64,000 nucleotides of DNA, taken from the NCBI GenBank assembly GCA_040387835.1, contig JAZKCZ010000002.1, positions 497,768-561,767 on the forward strand, given 5' to 3'. Positions 55,173 to 63,624 of this stretch are shown here, piece after piece. Positions within the stretch are counted from its first letter, which is position 1. Each line of letters opens with the position of its first letter. Source of the stretch: Myxococcota bacterium (GTDB lineage: Bacteria; Myxococcota; UBA727; JABDBI01). The position numbers and the translations under genes are program-made. Below the pieces are notes generated by a model, which was not told where the DNA came from, did no database searches, and saw only the letters and a program-made list of their open reading frames with translations.

Positions 55173-55760
55173 ATGCGAAAAAACATCTCACTATTAGCAG
55201 TATTTTTTACCTCAATGTCCTTTGCATATGATCCCTGCGAAAATATGGAAGTTTATCCAAGTATGACTCGGGTGAAAACGGATCCAGCGGATCCTTGTAA
55301 GCCGGAACAGAACGCTTATCTCAACCGCATGGTCATCCGGGTCCCGGGTTACACAGAACTGACAGATTTCAACGAGGTCGCACAGCATGAAGTGTTAGAA
55401 CGCAAATGGTGCGGACCGGGTGGACATTACTATGTCGAAAATGACGGTCGGATCACACAAGGGCGCCCAGAAACGATGAAGGGCGCAAATGAAGTGAGAG
55501 GTACAGATGGCAATACCAACAAGTTAGGCATTCAAGTCTTTGAGCCTTCGGAGGCTGAAGCTTTGTCTGCGGATTTTATTGGTAATCTGACTCAGCTTAT
55601 TCATTGCAAGATGATTCAGTTATCTATTTGGCCGAAAAATATTAAGCCGCATTTCAACAAGCAATTCAGACCTTCACATAAAATTGTAGAATTGGTGAAT
55701 CACATTGTGAGTAATGCGACTGTTTTGGAGCAATTGGAAGAGCAGGTTAAAGGTCTATAG
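55173..55760 (+). CDS. Secreted amidase_2-like protein, possibly degenerate
   Basis: A 195-residue protein with a signal peptide (ends FA). The middle contains an N-acetylmuramoyl-L-alanine amidase/PGRP-like signature: GPGGHYYVENDGRITQGRP, 'NKLGIQVFEP' and a later 'KPHFNKQFRPSHKI' His region. The first zinc His is not where expected (RVPGYTEL), so the zinc site could be incomplete. Peptidoglycan binding or hydrolysis is the inferred role. Confidence 0.7.
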   Translation: MRKNISLLAVFFTSMSFAYDPCENMEVYPSMTRVKTDPADPCKPEQNAYLNRMVIRVPGYTELTDFNEVAQHEVLERKWCGPGGHYYVENDGRITQGRPETMKGANEVRGTDGNTNKLGIQVFEPSEAEALSADFIGNLTQLIHCKMIQLSIWPKNIKPHFNKQFRPSHKIVELVNHIVSNATVLEQLEEQVKGL

Positions 55761-55778
55761 TCGATAAGTTTGAGCTGG

Positions 55779-55799
55779 ATCCCGGGTCGAGCCCGGGAT
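55779..55799. terminator. Hairpin between convergent genes
   Basis: ATCCCGGGTCGAGCCCGGGAT forms a perfect GC-rich stem between the amidase-like gene and the convergent lpd stop. No T-run follows, so it may be a dispersed repeat acting as a transcript end; the same core occurs at 5604-5622. Confidence 0.5.
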
Positions 55800-55812
55800 G
55801 ACGGGATATGGC

Positions 55813-57195
55813 TTAACCGTGGATTGCTTTACCTACTGTGGCGGCGGCCGCTTCGTAGATGGCCTCATATAGCGTCGGGTGGGCGTGAATGGTGCTGGCG
55901 ATATCATCGATCGTTGCTTCCATTTGCATGGCGAAGGATGGCTCTGCTAATAGTTCCGTGGCATCGGGGCCGATAATATGGACGCCTAAGATTTCGCCGT
56001 ATTTGGCATCTGTGACGAACTTAATAAAGCCGCGTTTCTTGCCCAAAATAGACGCTTTGCCGCTTCTGGCGAAATCAAAACGGCCGATTTTTACTTCGTA
56101 GCCACGCTTTTTGGCTTCTTCTTCGGTCAGACCCGACCACGCGACCGGCGGATCTACATACACGCAGGAAGGCGTGTGATCGTAGTTGATCGCAGTTACC
56201 TTTTGGCCTGCCATATGACCCGCGGCCAAGATGCCTTCGGCGGATGCGATGTGCGCCAGCCAAGGCGTATTGACGCAATCGCCAATGGCGTAAACGCTTG
56301 GTTCATCCGACTGCATGAAGCCATTAACTTTCACAAAGCCCTTTTCAAGCTGAGCTTTCGTTTTGTCGATACCAATTTCGCTGGTGAGCGGCGCCCTACC
56401 CACACTCACCAAAACGTAGTCCGCGCTTACCTCCACCTGTTCACCGCTGGCGGTTTGATAGGTGGTCTTCGCGCTTTTACCTTTGGTAGCAATGGCTTTC
56501 ACTTGGACATTGGTATGGATTTTCACGCCAGCTGCTTCAAGCTGAGTGGTTAACTCTTTGGAACAGTCCGGATCAGCGGGCGCAAGCACTCTCGGCAACG
56601 CTTCCAAAATGGTCACTTGCGAGCCCATTCGGCTAAAGACTGACGCGAACTCTAAACCAATAACGCCGCCACCAATGATCACTAGCGATCCGGGAATCTC
56701 AGCCAAATCAAGCACCGTGTCGGAGCTTAAAACACGCTGAGAAAACGGCGCAAAAGGCAAAGCTCTAGGGGTTGAGCCTACTGCGATTAAAATGTTTTTG
56801 GTGGAAAGCTTTTTATCGCCCACCTGAACTTCGTTCGGGCCGGTAAGCTTGCCGAATCCTTGAACCACTTCTACCTTGCGGGACTTCATTAAATGAGCCA
56901 CGCCGCCAGCGTTGGTGTTTACGATTCGGGATTTATATTTTTGGACTTTGTCCCACTCTACGCGTACGCCTTCCACGGAAATACCGATTTGAGGCGCTTC
57001 CTTGAGCTCCGAGTAGACATCCGCTGCATGCAGCAATGCTTTGGTAGGGATACAGCCGCGGTGCAAGCAAGTGCCACCTAAAGCCGGATCTTTTTCAACA
57101 ATTGCGACTTTCAAACCCAAGGACGATGCCCGGGCAGCCGCCACATAACCTCCTGGACCTGAGCCCAGGACCACCAAGTCGTATGTGTATGTCAT
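55813..57195 (-). CDS. lpd: Dihydrolipoamide dehydrogenase
   Basis: A 460-residue flavoprotein. FAD-binding GSGPGGYVAA at 11-20; redox disulfide C43-LHRG-C48; NAD-binding GGGVIGLEFASVF near 175; C-terminal HAHPTLYEA with the catalytic His-Glu pair. E3 component of pyruvate, 2-oxoglutarate or glycine-cleavage complexes; no partner gene is nearby. Starts 2 bp after rpmG. Confidence 0.97.
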   Translation of the reverse strand: MTYTYDLVVLGSGPGGYVAAARASSLGLKVAIVEKDPALGGTCLHRGCIPTKALLHAADVYSELKEAPQIGISVEGVRVEWDKVQKYKSRIVNTNAGGVAHLMKSRKVEVVQGFGKLTGPNEVQVGDKKLSTKNILIAVGSTPRALPFAPFSQRVLSSDTVLDLAEIPGSLVIIGGGVIGLEFASVFSRMGSQVTILEALPRVLAPADPDCSKELTTQLEAAGVKIHTNVQVKAIATKGKSAKTTYQTASGEQVEVSADYVLVSVGRAPLTSEIGIDKTKAQLEKGFVKVNGFMQSDEPSVYAIGDCVNTPWLAHIASAEGILAAGHMAGQKVTAINYDHTPSCVYVDPPVAWSGLTEEEAKKRGYEVKIGRFDFARSGKASILGKKRGFIKFVTDAKYGEILGVHIIGPDATELLAEPSFAMQMEATIDDIASTIHAHPTLYEAIYEAAAATVGKAIHG

Positions 57196-57197
57196 GC

Positions 57198-57368
57198 TTA
57201 TTTCAGCTTAACTTCTTTAAAATCAACGTGCCGTTGTACTTTTGGATCGTACTTTTTCAAAAGAAGTTTTTCTTTTGTATTGTTCTTATTTTTCTGGCTA
57301 ACGTAGAAAAATCCAGTGCCAGCAGTTGATTCGAGCTTGATTAGCTCACGATTGCCTTTTTTCGCCAT
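57198..57368 (-). CDS. rpmG: 50S ribosomal protein L33
   Basis: A 56-residue protein: [19 protein letters not shown], '[15 protein letters not shown]', '[20 protein letters not shown]'. This is the Cys-free L33 type without zinc ligands. It lies between lpd (2 bp) and the S55 peptidase gene, whose end overlaps it by 23 bp. Confidence 0.96.
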   Translation of the reverse strand: MAKKGNRELIKLESTAGTGFFYVSQKNKNNTKEKLLLKKYDPKVQRHVDFKEVKLK

Positions 57369-59034
57369 AACTTTTTAAAACCTTCCCCGTAACCACAGCA
57401 CCCAGATCCATGCAGCCCAAGCGCACTGCGCGTGAGTTAAACAAGACTTCGGTCCCTGCGGCCATATCTGTCAGAGTTTCTTTAAAGCTAATAGGCAAAT
57501 CCGTCAAGTTGTAGCCTAATACATGATTCACGGAAGTTTGTTGTTTCGCATAAAGGCATACTTGGGTGTCAGTGGGCATCGTTCTGATTTGGTCCAAAAT
57601 GTCTGCATAACTGGTCACTTCCGCCGAAATGCCCACTTCCCTTTCTAAGGCCATCGCCCCTAAGCGATCGAGCGCCAAAACTTGGTAATTGCCTGTCCAA
57701 TTAAGCGCCGGCCATTTCATAACACCCCTGTATTTTTTGGCGCTTTGTTTCCAAGGTTGTGCATACAATACCACTTCCAAATCCTGGCCACCTTGAGGCT
57801 CTTCGCCCAAACTCAGTCCGATGAGACGAATATTTTTTACATCATCTGTATGCTTAATATTGGCTGTAATGGCGTTGAACTCGATCTTTTTAAAATCTTG
57901 ATCTTGCAGCATAAATAACGGCTCTAAAAAAGTCGCCACTGCACCCACTTCAATCGGCTGACCTGAAGCCGATAACATGCGGCGGTAGCGAACATCGTCC
58001 CCTGAACTCAAGCGGGCTGAAACATCCAGCTCATAGGTGCCGCCCAACTCGTGCTCCATCGCCATGGCCAAGCTATTGCTAATGGCCAGAGATGCCAAAA
58101 AAGGCGTATCTCGCACCGTTCGCGCGATTTGATACTTCCAGGTCTTGCCGTTAATCTTAACTTCCAAAGGCATCATCCTGGGTTTTAAACCGGTAAAGCC
58201 ATGCACGCCGGAGCTGCGATCGCTTTCCAGCACACCCACGATTCCCGTTGGCTGGCCCATCTTATAGGGCTCCTGCTGACCAAAAACTGTGGTGACCACA
58301 TATGCGCCGGCCACCGGGAGTTCGCTTACCCCGTTTTGCAAAAATGGATGGCCTAAAGCGACGAATTCATTGCCATTGGTCCAAGTGACTGTCCCCAGGG
58401 CAGACAGATTCATGTCCCCGCTAACTAAGATCGCCGCAAATGGCCCGCCGGCTACTAACTTTTCTGTATTTTGGGAACTTGAACCAAAACCACCGGCACC
58501 CGCAATGGGCTTTCCAAATCCGCGCCGGCTAAGCTCGCTCGCGTAGCTTTTTGCTACCAGAGGCGAAAGGCCGCTCGCAACCAAAGGCAACGCAATTGGC
58601 CTCATCTGGTTACCCGTATCGATGGGTTGCATGCCACCTGTTTTATTCACCATATTGGCAATGGGCGTGATGCCCGCGATGGCATCTTTGGTAAAGTTGC
58701 CAAAAGCATAAGATAAAGCACCGATTAATTTGCCATCTACATACACTGGGCTTCCACTCATGCCCGCCACAACACTGGATTTCTCAAAAGGGCCACCGAC
58801 GACGCGGGCGATAATCAAATCCTGAGCGGGACCGACGTAGTTTTCCATCCTACCCAGGATCTCGACATCGAAGGTCTCAATCCCTTTTAAACTTGAGAAA
58901 ACTGTGTACCCTATGCCCCTCATTCCTGGACGAAGGTCTTGAAACGGGAAGAACTGAGCGTTTTGAACAGCCCACAAGCCATGTCCAACTAACGACAGCA
59001 ACCCAATCAAGTAAGCAGTCTTTTGGTTAAACAT
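57346..59034 (-). CDS. SpoIVB/S55-type secreted peptidase-like protein
   Basis: A 562-residue protein with a signal peptide (ends LWA). Residues about 30-250 form the S55 domain: '[13 protein letters not shown]', then [19 protein letters not shown] with candidate nucleophile S93, and a later GHPFL. Proteins of this layout are common in Myxococcota and differ from the sporulation protease by a long C-terminal beta-rich region (about 260-560). Likely periplasmic or outer-membrane; substrate unknown. Divergent from speA with 25 bp between starts. Confidence 0.85.
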   Translation of the reverse strand: MFNQKTAYLIGLLSLVGHGLWAVQNAQFFPFQDLRPGMRGIGYTVFSSLKGIETFDVEILGRMENYVGPAQDLIIARVVGGPFEKSSVVAGMSGSPVYVDGKLIGALSYAFGNFTKDAIAGITPIANMVNKTGGMQPIDTGNQMRPIALPLVASGLSPLVAKSYASELSRRGFGKPIAGAGGFGSSSQNTEKLVAGGPFAAILVSGDMNLSALGTVTWTNGNEFVALGHPFLQNGVSELPVAGAYVVTTVFGQQEPYKMGQPTGIVGVLESDRSSGVHGFTGLKPRMMPLEVKINGKTWKYQIARTVRDTPFLASLAISNSLAMAMEHELGGTYELDVSARLSSGDDVRYRRMLSASGQPIEVGAVATFLEPLFMLQDQDFKKIEFNAITANIKHTDDVKNIRLIGLSLGEEPQGGQDLEVVLYAQPWKQSAKKYRGVMKWPALNWTGNYQVLALDRLGAMALEREVGISAEVTSYADILDQIRTMPTDTQVCLYAKQQTSVNHVLGYNLTDLPISFKETLTDMAAGTEVLFNSRAVRLGCMDLGAVVTGKVLKSYGEKRQS

Positions 59035-59059
59035 GTATTAAATATATACGAGGTGCGAG

Positions 59060-60976
59060 TTGGAAAGCAAATGGACCATACAGAATAGCTTGGAACAATA
59101 CCTGATTTCCCGTTGGGGTGCGCCCTACTTTTCAAGCAACAATAAGGGACATTTAACCTGCGATCCAACCGGCAAAGGTGAGTTTCCTATCGACTTGAAA
59201 GAATTAGTCGATGACTTATGCCGCCGCGGCATTCAACCGCCTCTACTTGTGCGCTTCAACGATATTTTAGGCAGTCGCGTTCAAGTCATCTCGGACGCCT
59301 TTAGAAAAAGCATCGAAGAGTACGGCTATCAAGCTCAATATCGCGGTGTTTTACCGATTAAAGTCAACCAGCAACGTCACGTGGTCGAAGAACTGGTGCG
59401 CCACGGCAAGCCTTACGGGCTAGGCCTTGAATCAGGGTCCAAGCCTGAGCTGCTGGTCGCCATGGCCTTACTCGATGACGCCGATTCCTTGCTGCTTTGC
59501 AACGGCTACAAAGATAGCGAGTACATCGAAATTGCTTTAGACGCCCAGAGACTAGGCCTTAGACCTTTCTTAATTTTAGACCGTTTTGCCGAGTTGCCGC
59601 AAATCATTGCCATCTCGAAACAACGGGAAGTCATCCCGCACATTGGCATGCGTGCGAAGCTATCCACCAAAGGCAAAGGCCGCTGGGAGGACAGTTCAGG
59701 AGATCGCAGCAAGTTTGGCTTAACTGCCAGGGAAATGGTCGAAGCCGTTCAACTGCTTAAAAAAGAAAATATGCTGGATTGCTTAGAGCTGGTCCACTTC
59801 CACATTGGCTCGCAAATCACCTCCATCAGGTCCATCAAGAACGCCACGCGTGAAGCAGCGCATCTGTATTGCAACTTGCGCCGCATGGGCTGCAACATGC
59901 TGTCTCACATTGATATCGGTGGCGGCTTAGCAGTCGATTATGACGGTAGCCGCAGCGACTTTCACTCATCGATGAATTACTCTACCCAAGAGTACGCCAA
60001 CGACATTATCGCCACCGTGCAAGAAATCTGCGACGAAAATGATATGCCTCACCCGACCATCGTGTCGGAATCAGGCAGAGCGCTGGTCGCGCATCACGCG
60101 ATGTTGGTTTTCAACGTGCTGGGTGTCAATGAAATGACCGGCCATATCCGCAAGGACTTCGAAAGCCCTTCAGAAGAAGAGCACGGTGTTTTGCACTCCA
60201 TGTGGGAAGCTTACCAGTCTGTGGCCAGCAAAAGGTTTCAAGAGGCTTACAACGACATCCAAGCAGCCAAAGAAGAAAGTGTCACACTGTTTAGCCATGG
60301 CGTCATTGACCTAGAAACCAAAGCCAAGATCGACGATCTCTACTGGGCAACCTGCGAGCGTATCCAACAAGGGATGCTGCAAGAAAAAAGCTTTATTCCC
60401 GAAGATCTCAAAGGTCTGGAGAAAAAACTCAGCGACACTTACTACTGCAATTTTTCTATCTTTCAGTCCCTCCCCGATTCCTGGGCCGTGGGGCATCTCT
60501 TTCCGATCGCGCCCATCCATCGTTTAGATGAAGAGCCCACTCGCGAAGCCATCTTAGCTGATTTGACCTGCGATTCCGATGGCAAGCTCGATCAATTTAT
60601 CGACCTTCAGGACGTTAAAGCAACACTTAGACTGCATCAATCCAACGGCAAGCCCTATTACCTTGGCGCATTTCTAGTCGGCGCCTACCAAGAAATTTTG
60701 GGCGATTTGCACAATCTGTTCGGCGACACCAATGCCGTCCATGTTTCCTTACGAGCCGACGGTAAATACCGCCTGGATCACGTGGTCCAAGGCGACACAG
60801 TTAGTGAAGTGCTAAGCTATGTGGAGTATGATCGCCTGGATCTGCTAAAACGCATCCGCAACATGGCTGAATCTGCTGTTCGAGAAGGCGATATCACTTT
60901 CGAAGAGTCCGCCAAACTCATGAAACGTTACGAAGAAGGCCTTGCTGGCTACACCTATCTAGAAGATATCGACTGA
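59060..60976 (+). CDS. speA: Biosynthetic arginine decarboxylase
   Basis: A 638-residue PLP enzyme of the SpeA family, converting arginine to agmatine for polyamines. N-terminal 'GVLPIKVNQQRHVVEELV' with the PLP lysine, 'LELVHFHIGSQI', 'IDIGGGLAVDYDGS', a long helical insert, and C-terminal 'DLTCDSDGKLDQFID' with the CDSDG active-site Cys-Asp. The TTG start at 59060 is preceded by GAGGTG. Confidence 0.95.
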   Translation: MESKWTIQNSLEQYLISRWGAPYFSSNNKGHLTCDPTGKGEFPIDLKELVDDLCRRGIQPPLLVRFNDILGSRVQVISDAFRKSIEEYGYQAQYRGVLPIKVNQQRHVVEELVRHGKPYGLGLESGSKPELLVAMALLDDADSLLLCNGYKDSEYIEIALDAQRLGLRPFLILDRFAELPQIIAISKQREVIPHIGMRAKLSTKGKGRWEDSSGDRSKFGLTAREMVEAVQLLKKENMLDCLELVHFHIGSQITSIRSIKNATREAAHLYCNLRRMGCNMLSHIDIGGGLAVDYDGSRSDFHSSMNYSTQEYANDIIATVQEICDENDMPHPTIVSESGRALVAHHAMLVFNVLGVNEMTGHIRKDFESPSEEEHGVLHSMWEAYQSVASKRFQEAYNDIQAAKEESVTLFSHGVIDLETKAKIDDLYWATCERIQQGMLQEKSFIPEDLKGLEKKLSDTYYCNFSIFQSLPDSWAVGHLFPIAPIHRLDEEPTREAILADLTCDSDGKLDQFIDLQDVKATLRLHQSNGKPYYLGAFLVGAYQEILGDLHNLFGDTNAVHVSLRADGKYRLDHVVQGDTVSEVLSYVEYDRLDLLKRIRNMAESAVREGDITFEESAKLMKRYEEGLAGYTYLEDID

Positions 60977-60993
60977 TCCACGCTTAACCGGCA

Positions 60994-61644
60994 TCAGGTC
61001 ACCTTCTCTTCTTTTCGAGTGACTACTCGAGCGTGTTGCTTGGACTTCACGACACCCTCGTTGACCACATCGAGCAAGGTGTTGTGATGCACTAACTGGT
61101 GATTCATGTGCAGCGCATTTTCTTTGAGTTCAGTCAGCTGACTAGACAGTTGCCTCATCAGCCGATCTTCATCGCTTTCCGGCACGGTAACTACCAAAAC
61201 GGGTGGCGGGCTCTTCACCGCATCCTGCCTTAATATCTCTTCTTCTTTATGCAGCTGTTCGCGGTGCTTTCGGATGCCTTTATCCACCGTATCGGCGGTG
61301 CAACAGCAAAGGGCCTTTTTAAATCGATACCATAATCCATGGCCGGTCAATGATGCCATCTTCTCGACCGTGGTTTCCGATTTCTCCATTTGCTTATCAA
61401 TCGCGCTCACCTTGCCCACCATGCGCTCGATTTGCTCCTGCTGAATATCGAGTTCGGCCGAGGTCCTTTGGCCTATGTGCAGCGTATCCCGTGCTATCTC
61501 GACCGAATTTTCCAAAGAATGGATAATCTGCTCCTCGACTGGTGAGTGCGCCGGTGTGCGAAAGGTCACGGGCGAGCTTTCCCCGTAAGGTAGATGCGGC
61601 GTATGGGGAGGCGTTGAGATTTGCAGCGCTGGCGTGATGGGCAT
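60994..61644 (-). CDS. SNAP-25-like Qb/Qc-SNARE mimic
   Basis: A 216-residue protein. Pro-rich N-terminus (1-37). First heptad helix at 42-96: 'RTSAELDIQQEQIERM' aligns by eye with the SNAP-25 SNARE1 core, placing Q68 on the zero-layer Gln. A Cys cluster C113-C114-C115 sits in the linker, as in the palmitoylated SNAP-25 linker. Second helix at 157-212 ('DEDRLMRQLSSQL', 'NALHMNHQLVHHNTLLDVV') aligns with SNARE2, with His where the zero-layer Gln would be. SNAP-25 is 206 residues with the same helix-Cys-helix order. No signal peptide or membrane span. I infer a translocated mimic that binds host SNAREs; a generic coiled coil is the alternative. Confidence 0.72.
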   Translation of the reverse strand: MPITPALQISTPPHTPHLPYGESSPVTFRTPAHSPVEEQIIHSLENSVEIARDTLHIGQRTSAELDIQQEQIERMVGKVSAIDKQMEKSETTVEKMASLTGHGLWYRFKKALCCCTADTVDKGIRKHREQLHKEEEILRQDAVKSPPPVLVVTVPESDEDRLMRQLSSQLTELKENALHMNHQLVHHNTLLDVVNEGVVKSKQHARVVTRKEEKVT

Positions 61645-61679
61645 ACAGAATCTACGCGCCAGCCCGCTATTTTGGACGG

Positions 61680-63086
61680 TTAGAATTGAATCTGAGCGCC
61701 AACATCACGCTCAAAGGCCCCTGCCCTCGCTCGTTCTTTTTCCAGCGCCGAAACTTCAAGCTCAAGACTTTTGAATCGATAGGTCATTTCTGCCGTTTGG
61801 GTATCGAGGTCCAAATCACCACCGAGTTTTACCACTTCGCGTGTCAACTCTTGCGAAGACGGCTCTTTCTGCGCAAGGCCCTGCCAACCCGATTTTAAAA
61901 TGCGCTCCGAAATTCCTCGAGGCGTTAGATTGCTCAGAATCGCCCACAACATGCCGCGTCTACCGTTGTCGCGATCCAATTCTTTTTGTTTTGCGGGTCT
62001 TGTGAAAAGCCTCATCACTGGCAGCGCAAAGAGCACCACCGAAAACCAAAACGGAATCCAGCCCAAAATTAAAGGCGCCCCGGTATCTGGAATCAGATGC
62101 GGCGGAATCCCCGACAATAGATATCGCAAATGCTCAAGCGTCCAATTATTTTCAATAGCCACCAAACTCATAAATAAATTAAAGCCGTTCAAACCAGCAA
62201 TCAAAACATTCGAGCTCGTTTCGTTGCCAGTAAGTGGCGCCAATGTTTTAGAACGCAGCCAAGAGGGCGCTTTGGCATTACTTCGAAAAGCATCACTGGT
62301 AGTTTTGCGCAGCTCAGGAAAAGAATAAGTGATGCCCCCGAAGTCAGACACATGCACATCACCGTTATACTCAAGCATGAGCGAAGCTAAAAATGGATCC
62401 GCTTGTTCCCTGGTCATGCCGGTAACTTTAAGCACATCGAGCATCCCAATACGGCCTTTCTGTGCACGAATTTCTTCCAATACCAACTTCTTAGCTTCCA
62501 ATGGATCTGTAGGAATTTCCTGTGGCCCAAAAAAGAAGCGATTAACTTTTTCGTAAAACGCCGGGCCTCTCTGCCCGTACCCACGCTGCGCTTTTTGAAT
62601 GCGATAGGGCGAAAATGGATGAAATGTCCAAAACAATGAATCAGAAATCACCCGCAGCAACGAATGCAGCATCAACGAGTTGCCAAAAGAAGACCCGCGA
62701 TCGTCCCGATCGGATTTTTGCGCAAACGCAAGCGCTATGAGAATTGCCGCAAAGATCGCAACATAAGCGACCATCACAATGGTAATCCACGCCCTAACAA
62801 CAAACTTGGCAACCCCCAAAACGCTACGTTTTATCCGGGACCAAGCAACGTCAAAAGCCTCCTTTCTTTCCCAAGGCTTACTAAAGCCAAAAGGAAATCT
62901 AAAAAGCAGCTCACCTTTTTCGGTTGGGATTAATTCGCCACGAAATTCGCTCACCAAAGACATCAATCCGCGGTCAACTTCGGCAAAAGAAAGGCCGGTA
63001 TCGCTCGCAGCATCCGCGATAGTCATCGGATTTTTCGGCGTTTTTATCGATTTTCGCAAAACTTCAGAAGCTTTTTGAACGTCCAT
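61680..63086 (-). CDS. Membrane protein with two winged-helix-like segments
   Basis: 468 residues from ATG 63086 (a TTG three codons earlier is possible). Residues 1-75 and about 190-260 are similar mixed alpha/beta segments ('MTIADAASDTGLSFAEVDRGLMSLVSE' and 'IGMLDVLKVTGMTREQADPFLASLMLE') ending in 'LLFRFPFGF' and 'ITYSFPEL', which look like a duplicated winged-helix domain. Membrane helices lie at about 90-125 and 300-390. A helical, charged tail closes the protein. Architecture known to me from uncharacterised deltaproteobacterial proteins; function unknown. Confidence 0.7.
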   Translation of the reverse strand: MDVQKASEVLRKSIKTPKNPMTIADAASDTGLSFAEVDRGLMSLVSEFRGELIPTEKGELLFRFPFGFSKPWERKEAFDVAWSRIKRSVLGVAKFVVRAWITIVMVAYVAIFAAILIALAFAQKSDRDDRGSSFGNSLMLHSLLRVISDSLFWTFHPFSPYRIQKAQRGYGQRGPAFYEKVNRFFFGPQEIPTDPLEAKKLVLEEIRAQKGRIGMLDVLKVTGMTREQADPFLASLMLEYNGDVHVSDFGGITYSFPELRKTTSDAFRSNAKAPSWLRSKTLAPLTGNETSSNVLIAGLNGFNLFMSLVAIENNWTLEHLRYLLSGIPPHLIPDTGAPLILGWIPFWFSVVLFALPVMRLFTRPAKQKELDRDNGRRGMLWAILSNLTPRGISERILKSGWQGLAQKEPSSQELTREVVKLGGDLDLDTQTAEMTYRFKSLELEVSALEKERARAGAFERDVGAQIQF

Positions 63087-63137
63087 ATTGCGCAAACTGT
63101 TCTTTTATAGCATAGAGGACAAGTGGGTTAGCAGTGT

Positions 63138-63213
63138 GGTCTTGTAACTCAGTTGGTAGAGTGCCACCCTTACAAGGTGGAGGTCACTGGTTCGAGTCCA
63201 GTCGGGACCACCA
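63138..63213 (+). tRNA. tRNA-Val (TAC anticodon)
   Basis: 76 nt including an encoded CCA. Acceptor GGTCTTG pairs with CGGGACC; anticodon stem CCACC/GGTGG with loop CTTACAA and anticodon TAC at 63171-63173; T arm CTGG-TTCGAGT-CCAG. Followed directly by a bidirectional terminator. Confidence 0.93.
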
Positions 63214-63215
63214 AT

Positions 63216-63253
63216 AAAAAAAGCCTTTCGAGAAATAAATCGAAAGGCTTTTT
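63216..63253. terminator. Bidirectional rho-independent terminator
   Basis: Stem AAGCCTTTCGA / TCGAAAGGCTT around an 8-nt loop, flanked by an A-run on the left and a T-run on the right. It serves tRNA-Val (plus) and hup (minus), which converge here. Confidence 0.92.
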
Positions 63254-63261
63254 GGTTTTTA

Positions 63262-63534
63262 TTACAGCTGATCTTTGAATGCACGAGCTGGTTTGAAACC
63301 AACAGTACGGGAAGCTTTGATTTTGATCTCTGCGCCTGTACGTGGGTCACGGCCAGTTCTTGCTTTGCGAGAGCGCAAAACAAATGTACCGAAACCTGGG
63401 TAAGCAAACTTTTGATCTTTCTTGATGCTGTGTTGCATAGCTTCGAACACGGAATCAATAATTTCAGAGCCAGCTTTTTTGGTTAGGCCGCTTTGGTTTT
63501 TACATACGAAATCGACAAGTTCAGTCTTTGTCAT
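63262..63534 (-). CDS. HU-family DNA-binding protein
   Basis: A 90-residue HU/IHF-type protein: MTKTELVDFVCKNQSGLTKK, 'FAYPGFGTFVLRSRKARTGRDPRTG' (beta-arm with the intercalating proline region), 'IKASRTVGFKPARAFKD'. It bends and compacts DNA as a dimer. AAGGATG ribosome site upstream. Single gene ending at the shared terminator. Confidence 0.96.
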   Translation of the reverse strand: MTKTELVDFVCKNQSGLTKKAGSEIIDSVFEAMQHSIKKDQKFAYPGFGTFVLRSRKARTGRDPRTGAEIKIKASRTVGFKPARAFKDQL

Positions 63535-63624
63535 GGTTCATCCTTTTCATTTTTTTAAAAAGCCCAATTTGGCTTTTGCTAGCCTATTTGTTGTCTGATA
63601 TGAGATCAAAGGTCAACAAAAAAC

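Noticed and set aside
61680-63086. The membrane protein as a SNARE-operon partner
   Set aside because: It is on the same strand 35 bp upstream, but resembles proteins of ordinary deltaproteobacteria and shows no eukaryote-like features, so a functional link is unsupported.
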